This document shows, piece by piece, positions 58,687-64,000 of a DNA stretch of 64,000 nucleotides (position 1 is its first letter; every line of letters starts with the position of its first letter). Made by a program: the position numbers and the translations under genes. Origin of the DNA: Valencia hispanica (lineage: Eukaryota; Chordata; Actinopteri; Cyprinodontiformes; Valenciidae); assembly GCA_963556495.2 (NCBI GenBank), contig OY747710.1, positions 2,147,001 to 2,211,000 on the forward strand, written 5' to 3'. The notes beneath the pieces were generated by a model. The model did not search any database. It had not been told where the DNA came from and saw nothing but the letters and a program-made list of their open reading frames with translations.

Positions 58687-58753
58687 GGCCGAGTATTTAG
58701 CCATAGCTTCGGAGAGTAAAGATAACTGCGCAGCCGTCCAGGAGGCAGAATAA
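58687..58753 (+). CDS. scn1b: scn1b exon 5: cytoplasmic tail and stop
   Basis: After a 99-bp intron (acceptor TTCCTGCAG) the exon encodes E-A-E-Y-L-A-I-A-S-E-S-K-D-N-C-A-A-V-Q-E-A-E and TAA at 58751-58753. Y-L-A-I-x-S-E-S-K corresponds to the human tail around Tyr181, the phosphorylated residue known to control ankyrin binding. The end N-C-x-x-V-Q-x-A-E is beta-1-like rather than beta-3-like, which is why I call scn1b. Total protein 216 residues (human 218). Fish have two scn1b paralogs; which one this is cannot be decided here. Confidence 0.95.
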
Positions 58754-59973
58754 CCCGGGTAAGCTGGACCTTTCTTCCTTTATTCCCCCCCAGCAATACA
58801 TAACAACCAAGTCACCTCGTGGTCAAAAATAAACTAAAAAAATAGTGGATTTGATTTACTTGGATGTAAATATGGTCAAGTTTTGCATCATCGAAGGTAC
58901 TTCTGGTCAGTTTATGATTTTGTTTTTTGGTTCTAAATGTAAAACAAACGACGTTTCTGTCACGTTTCTACTGATGAAGAGAAACTGAGCCGCAAGTTTT
59001 TCTTCTGTTTTTGTTTGAAATCTCAGGTCGAGGAAGAGTCCAAGACGACACCCCTGAGGAACTCCACATCCATGTCTCTCTCTCTCTCTTGCCTCTCCTC
59101 GTGATGGAAGTCATGACAACCAGAAGCGTAAACTGGACTCAGATCCACCAGGAAGCTTTAGAAATGAAACTTTTGCTGAGGAGGACTGAGCTGAGGTTCT
59201 CCATATCTGCATGCTGAGGAACACATCTGATCACCAACCAGTCCTTCCTCCGCAGGTTTAACTCGCCGTTTGATTCTAAAAGCAACAGATACATTTTAAT
59301 ACCAGAACAGCAGCAGCTCACTGCCTTCCTGCTAAAGCAGCTGAGGTTTTCCTCCATCTTTGGATTTTTCCTTTTTTTTTTCCCCTGCAGGTTTTCATTT
59401 TAAACTGGAGAAAAAGCAAAGAGAGAACACACAAGATTATTCATCCCTGATGGATCAAACAAAACTAGCGTCGTGATTTACGCCTCTGCATGTTTCCCTA
59501 ATCAGAAACCAGAAAGAGATGATTTAAGGCGCAGCGACAGCGACACCCAGTGGACGGAAAGAGAAGCGACGCGTTCGGCGGGTTTAGGCCTCAATTTCTC
59601 AGAATACATAAATATTCAGAGGCTTAATTTTTTTTATAAATCTCTCCGTTGAATATCCTGCAGAGTATCAATCATTCTATCAATAATCTAAAGTAATCAT
59701 AGTGAAAATATTGCATTAGTTCTGCATGTTTAATAACCTGAACCTGGAGCAAAACGGGGCGATCTGCAGAAATGCATTCCAGGCTGGACACAGACGGGGG
59801 TCCTGCTTCTCTCCAGCACCGGGGGACATGAAGCTTAACGAGTCTGAAAGTGTCCAACCGTACGGGCGTGTCTTCATCAGACGTTGTTCTGGTTTCTGGT
59901 ACGGATCCGTCTGACCTCGGTCCACCTTAAGGTGTGATGGTGTAATGGAGACCCTCTGCTTGGATGCCACTTT
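58754..59973 (+). other. scn1b 3' UTR region
   Basis: A donor-like GTAAGC at 58759 follows the stop by five bases, and an acceptor-like GAAATCTCAG ends at 59027, so the 3' UTR may be split, as in the mammalian gene. No polyadenylation site could be fixed with confidence. Short ORFs here are not supported. Confidence 0.4.
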
Positions 59974-61073
59974 GTATGAGGAGCTGTTTGTAAAGTTACA
60001 CAGTCAGAAATTAGCAATAATAATTTGGGTTATTTAGCCTAAGATAAATAAATGGGAGTTAATTTCTCACAGTCATATTTGCGTCCAAATTATTCATTTA
60101 TGTCACAGTTTCAAACTAAATACTTAGTTAGCTTCTTGATTAAATGTTTAGTTTTCAAACTACATATTTAACTTAAATAAATATTTAGCTTCTTAAATTC
60201 AGTTCAGAAGCTAAATATTTAGTTAAGCTAAATATTTATCTTCTCAATTAAATGTTCTATAAACATATTTAACTTCTTAACTAAATATTTAGCTTCTTTA
60301 ATTTAGTTAAGCTAAATATTTGGCCAGAAATCTAAATATTTAGTTTGTAAACTAAATATTTAGCTTCTTAATTAAATGCTTAGTTTTCAAACTACATTTT
60401 TAACTTCTTAACTAAATATTTAGCTTCTTTAATTTAGTTAAGAAGCTAAATATTTAGTTATAAATCTAAATTATTAGTTTGAAAACTATACATATTTAAC
60501 TTAGCTAAATATTTATTTATGAATCTAAATATTTAGTTTGCAAACTAAATATTTATCTTAAATGTTTAGTTTTTATACACATTTTTAACTTTACTCAATA
60601 TTTTGCTTAATTTAGTTAAGCTAAATATTTAGATAGAAATCTAAATATTTAGCTTGCAAGCTAAATATTTAGCTTCTTAATTAAATGTTTAGTTTTCAAA
60701 CTACATATTTAACTCTTTAAATATTTATCTTAAATTTAGTTAGAAGCTAAATATTTAGTTATAAATCTAAATATTTAGTTTGCAAACTAAATGTTAGGAA
60801 GCTAAATATTTGGCTTCCTAGGTTAATATTTAGGTTGCAAACTAAATAAACTTCTTAATCAAATGTTTAGTTTGCAAACTAAATATATAACTTCTAAACT
60901 AAATATTTAGATAACTATTTAAATATTTAGGTATAAACTGACATTTATAAATGAATGAATAACATTGTGAAAATATGACCATTTTTTTCTCTCTCATGAC
61001 TAAATAATGGCTAAATAACCCAAATGATTGTTTTTAAGTTTTGACTGTGTAACTTTACAAACGGCTCCTCATA
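59974..61073. mobile_element. Foldback element with CTAAATATTTAG arrays, copy 5
   Basis: Its ends are the clearest of the family: TATGAGGAGCTGTTTGTAAA on the left and TTTACAAACGGCTCCTCATA on the right. The interior consists of CTAAATATTTAGTTTGCAAA, AGCTTCTTAATTAAATG and related units in both orientations. It lies about 1.2 kb downstream of the scn1b stop codon. Confidence 0.85.
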
Positions 61074-64000
61074 CCTCTGAGCCTCTCCGCTCGTTTGTCT
61101 ACTTTGGGACCAAATCAGGCCTAAAATTGTCTTTTTAAAATATGTCTTGCCCAATTAGTAGAATATTCAAATATACATGTGTGTTCGTGTTTATCTGGGC
61201 AGTTTTTAGTAGTTAGTGATTGCATGACTCTCTCCAGAAGTGCTTTAAGACGTGAACACAAAGCCGATTTCTGCCTTCCACCAATTATAATCTGTGATTT
61301 CTTAAAACTGGCTTCAACTGTTAAAACAGTCAAATGCTTCAGAGGTCAGAAGGACCAAAACTGATGCATCAGGCTGCAGCTCAAGTCTTTCTGATTTATA
61401 TAGAGTTTATATTTCTTATATATTCATAAAGTTTAAATACGTCACGGAGTGTCTGTTTTACAGCGACCGTTTGTCTACGGACGCCTCAGATCTTTCCTCC
61501 AGGATCCGAGACGTCCGGACTGGGTTCTGGTCTCAAGAGAGCAGAACCAGAACCAAACTAGGACCCCGCAGAACATTTACATCCAAGTCCATGTCCAGAA
61601 TTCACTGCCGTGCAGCGAATGCACCACAGAACGGATCCAGTGTGCCTCGGAGAAGGAAAACCAGACAGAAAAAGGTCAAGGGTCAAGCTTTGAGTAAAGA
61701 AAAGGTCGTTTCAAATTCAGCTCCTCTTCCAACACTAGGGGGCAGCAAAGCTCTGCTCATCTCTCTGTCCCAGTAAACATATCAGGGCTTCTATGTGGAT
61801 CAGAACAACTGCATGCTGGACAGAACCACACATGAAGCTGTTCGGGTTCTTCCGCCTGGAAACAGGAAAACTGCAGATTGTCTCCATGGAAACGTTGCTC
61901 CCATATAAACGAATAAAAGTGTCACACTCGAGTTCTGAGTCTTTCTTTGGTTCTGAATGTGGATGGGATGGAGAGGTCTGATGTGTTCACCTGAGAGGGA
62001 AGAACCGGAGCTGAATGGACGGGAAGTGACCAGAACCAGAACCAGAACCAGAACTCTGTGCAGTGGAGTCGGCAGGATCACAATGGTTCTAATACATAAC
62101 ATTAAAATTTCAGAGGTGATTTTAAACAGGAGAAAAACGTGAAAAAAAAGGAAATATTAAAGGATTTAGTGAATATTATTGATTTCTGATGGTCTCCTGG
62201 TCACCATAAAACTACATTTATGTACAATAAATTAAACCAGTCTAGTGCCCCCCCCAAGACAAAAATAAAATGATTACTTTTTATAATTTAGTTACAGAAT
62301 TCTTATAAATGGCACAAAAGTAAAACATTTTCAAATAAAATTATTTTTGAAAGTTCATTAGAAACAATTTAAATTTATTCGAAAATTTGAACTTTTTCTG
62401 TGCAAATTAACAAAAAAAAACCAGAATCTATGAAGAGAAAAAAATTCAGATAATTGATTTAATATTCAAAATAGTGCTGTGTTGGAATCCCTTCCCAGAT
62501 TCTTATAAAAATCAATTCGTACGTCCAAAAATCGAATTAATACTTTAACATTGTTTGTCTTTTTTACAGCTAAAGTAGGAGGGAAATGTCCAGATGGCAT
62601 TAATATAGTTTCCCCCTGTGAACTTTAACCCCACACAGTGTCGTCATTCAATTACAGTTAAACTACTCAAAAAAACGTTTTTAATGGCACCGACCCATTT
62701 CAATCGGAACGGTTTGGATCGGATCGTTATAATCAATTAGAACTCTTGAGAATCGGAATCGATTCTTGAAATTTGGGTCGATACCCAGCTCTAATAAATA
62801 AATACAAAAATACCTTTAAACATGATTGTGAAATTTTTAGGATTTTTAAAATGCATCTTTGAGGTTTAATGGGTTACAGTAAAATGTACGATTTTATTCA
62901 GAACATTAGTCGAATTATTTCTGATTTTTAAGTATATAAGCAGTGATTACTTTTCTTAGCTGCATTTCATTAAAGGAACAGAATGTTTACTTAAATATGA
63001 AGATAAAATGATGAAAAATATATAACATTTGTTTTTTAAGTTTCCACTGTAAAACTTTTGTTAAACCATTTAAAGGATATTTTCTGTAAATCAATCTCTG
63101 GATCTTTATGTTATAAATAGCAAAAAATCCAAACATTTTAAAATAAAACTAAAATATTTAATTGTACAAATATTTAGCTTTAAATAATTAGAGCTTTAGC
63201 TTGAACATTTAATTTGTGCAAAAAACAAAACCATAGCATATACTATACTAGGATAAAGAGTTGAAGATTACGCTACTAGCTTTTAATATTTGAAACTGGA
63301 AAAAAATGTAAACGAAATTGTGAATTTCATGATATCTACAGTGCTGTATTTTTCATGTATTTTTATTTTTTAATAGGTTACTGTAAAAGCTATGTTTAAA
63401 CTGATTTTATTCAGAGAATAACATTCTATTCATAAATTTAAGGGTATAAACGTATGAAAGATTACTTTTATTCATTCCATTTTATTAAGGGCACAAAATA
63501 TTTAAATGTCTAGATGAAATTATCAAAAATTAAATATTTTCCACTTTAAAATAAAAACATTAAAATGTAATAAGTAAAAATTTTATTTAGATTATTTAAA
63601 CACTTACGGTAATCTGCTATTTTCCAATATTTACACACTAAGAACAAAAAATCCACAGACTCAGATAGGAGCGAGTTGTTGCATGTTTTAGGACTTTCAT
63701 TTCTCTCCATCTTGTTTTGTACAATCATAATTTTACAGTACATTCTCTCCTCATCCTTCAATAATAAATACATCAGCCTCCTATTTCCATGACGACCGTG
63801 CACAGCAGGGCCAACCGGCTTCTCTGCAGCCGCTGAACTCTGGGAGAAAAAAAAACCCCAGAAACGAGCAGAAAGCGAAGCTCAGAGCAGAAGAAGAGAC
63901 GAGGAACCGATGGACTTCAGAGGAAATTACAACAGAAAGTGAAAAAGTGATAAAAAAATAACGACGAACAAATTCTCAGTAATTTCACACAAAGATGAAA
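61074..64000. other. Intergenic region to the window end
   Basis: No gene supported. An AACCAG-type minisatellite (AGAACC repeats) lies at 62030-62055. 62250-63600 is very AT-rich, and ORFs there (for example 63546-63803 on minus) have no recognised motif. AATAAA-type signals occur by chance in such composition. Confidence 0.45.

Noticed and set aside
58687..58753. Calling the gene scn3b
   Set aside because: The tail (S-E-S-K-x-N-C, V-Q-x-A-E) and C-V-E-V-D-S-x-T-E-A-V are closer to beta-1 than beta-3.

Overview
The window is nuclear DNA from a teleost fish. The evidence is five-exon vertebrate gene structure with GT-AG splice sites, fish-typical LINE families (L2/CR1-like, Rex1-like, Rex3/RTE-like), Tc1-like, hAT-like and PIF/Harbinger-like DNA transposons, and AT-rich introns. 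No prokaryotic, organellar or viral gene was seen. All coordinates come from reading the sequence by eye; no alignment or database search was run.

Two host loci can be supported. (1) 38.8-59.1 kb, plus strand: a complete voltage-gated sodium channel beta-1 subunit gene (scn1b type). Five coding exons (39783-39819, 52260-52426, 55919-56156, 58446-58587, 58687-58753) join in phase to 651 nt, i.e. 216 residues with a signal peptide, one V-type Ig domain, one membrane span and a conserved tyrosine-containing tail. (2) 1-19.2 kb: a tail-to-tail inverted pair of small immunoglobulin-superfamily receptor genes that I cannot assign to a family. The minus-strand member has an Ig exon (17713-19176), a hinge exon (16734-16769) and a membrane exon (16478-16581), with consistent phase-1 introns. 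The plus-strand member shows only its hinge exon (6555-6590) and membrane exon (6743-6846); its Ig exon should lie left of the window.

Each Ig-receptor copy is linked to a tandem repeat. The minus-strand Ig exon contains 58 exact 21-bp periods, 7 codons each, between its two Ig cysteines, so the frame stays open through about 1.2 kb. The plus-strand intron holds a satellite of about 58 bp per unit, at least 6.3 kb long, with higher-order duplications. At the matching place in the minus-strand intron there is only a short similar sequence, which may be the ancestral seed.

The rest is mostly transposable-element sequence, often nested: a hAT-like element (7.07-8.69 kb), an AT-rich foldback MITE (9.04-9.39 kb), L2 copies (11.0-13.4, 15.0-15.9, 22.4-25.1, 54.0-55.6 kb), a Rex3 tail (16.0-16.3 kb), a Tc1 remnant split by 2.1 kb of insertions (19.5-22.0 kb), a 3.5-kb composite (25.07-28.6 kb), an RTE fragment (33.2-33.7 kb), an antisense Tc1 fragment (35.1-35.35 kb), a Rex1 copy (49.06-50.27 kb) and several MITEs. 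A distinctive foldback family occurs five times (35.9-38.5, 46.3-47.8, 53.9-55.8, 56.3-57.6, 60.0-61.1 kb). Its ends are inverted repeats, and most copies are filled with arrays built on the palindrome CTAAATATTTAG. Three copies lie inside scn1b introns and one just downstream.
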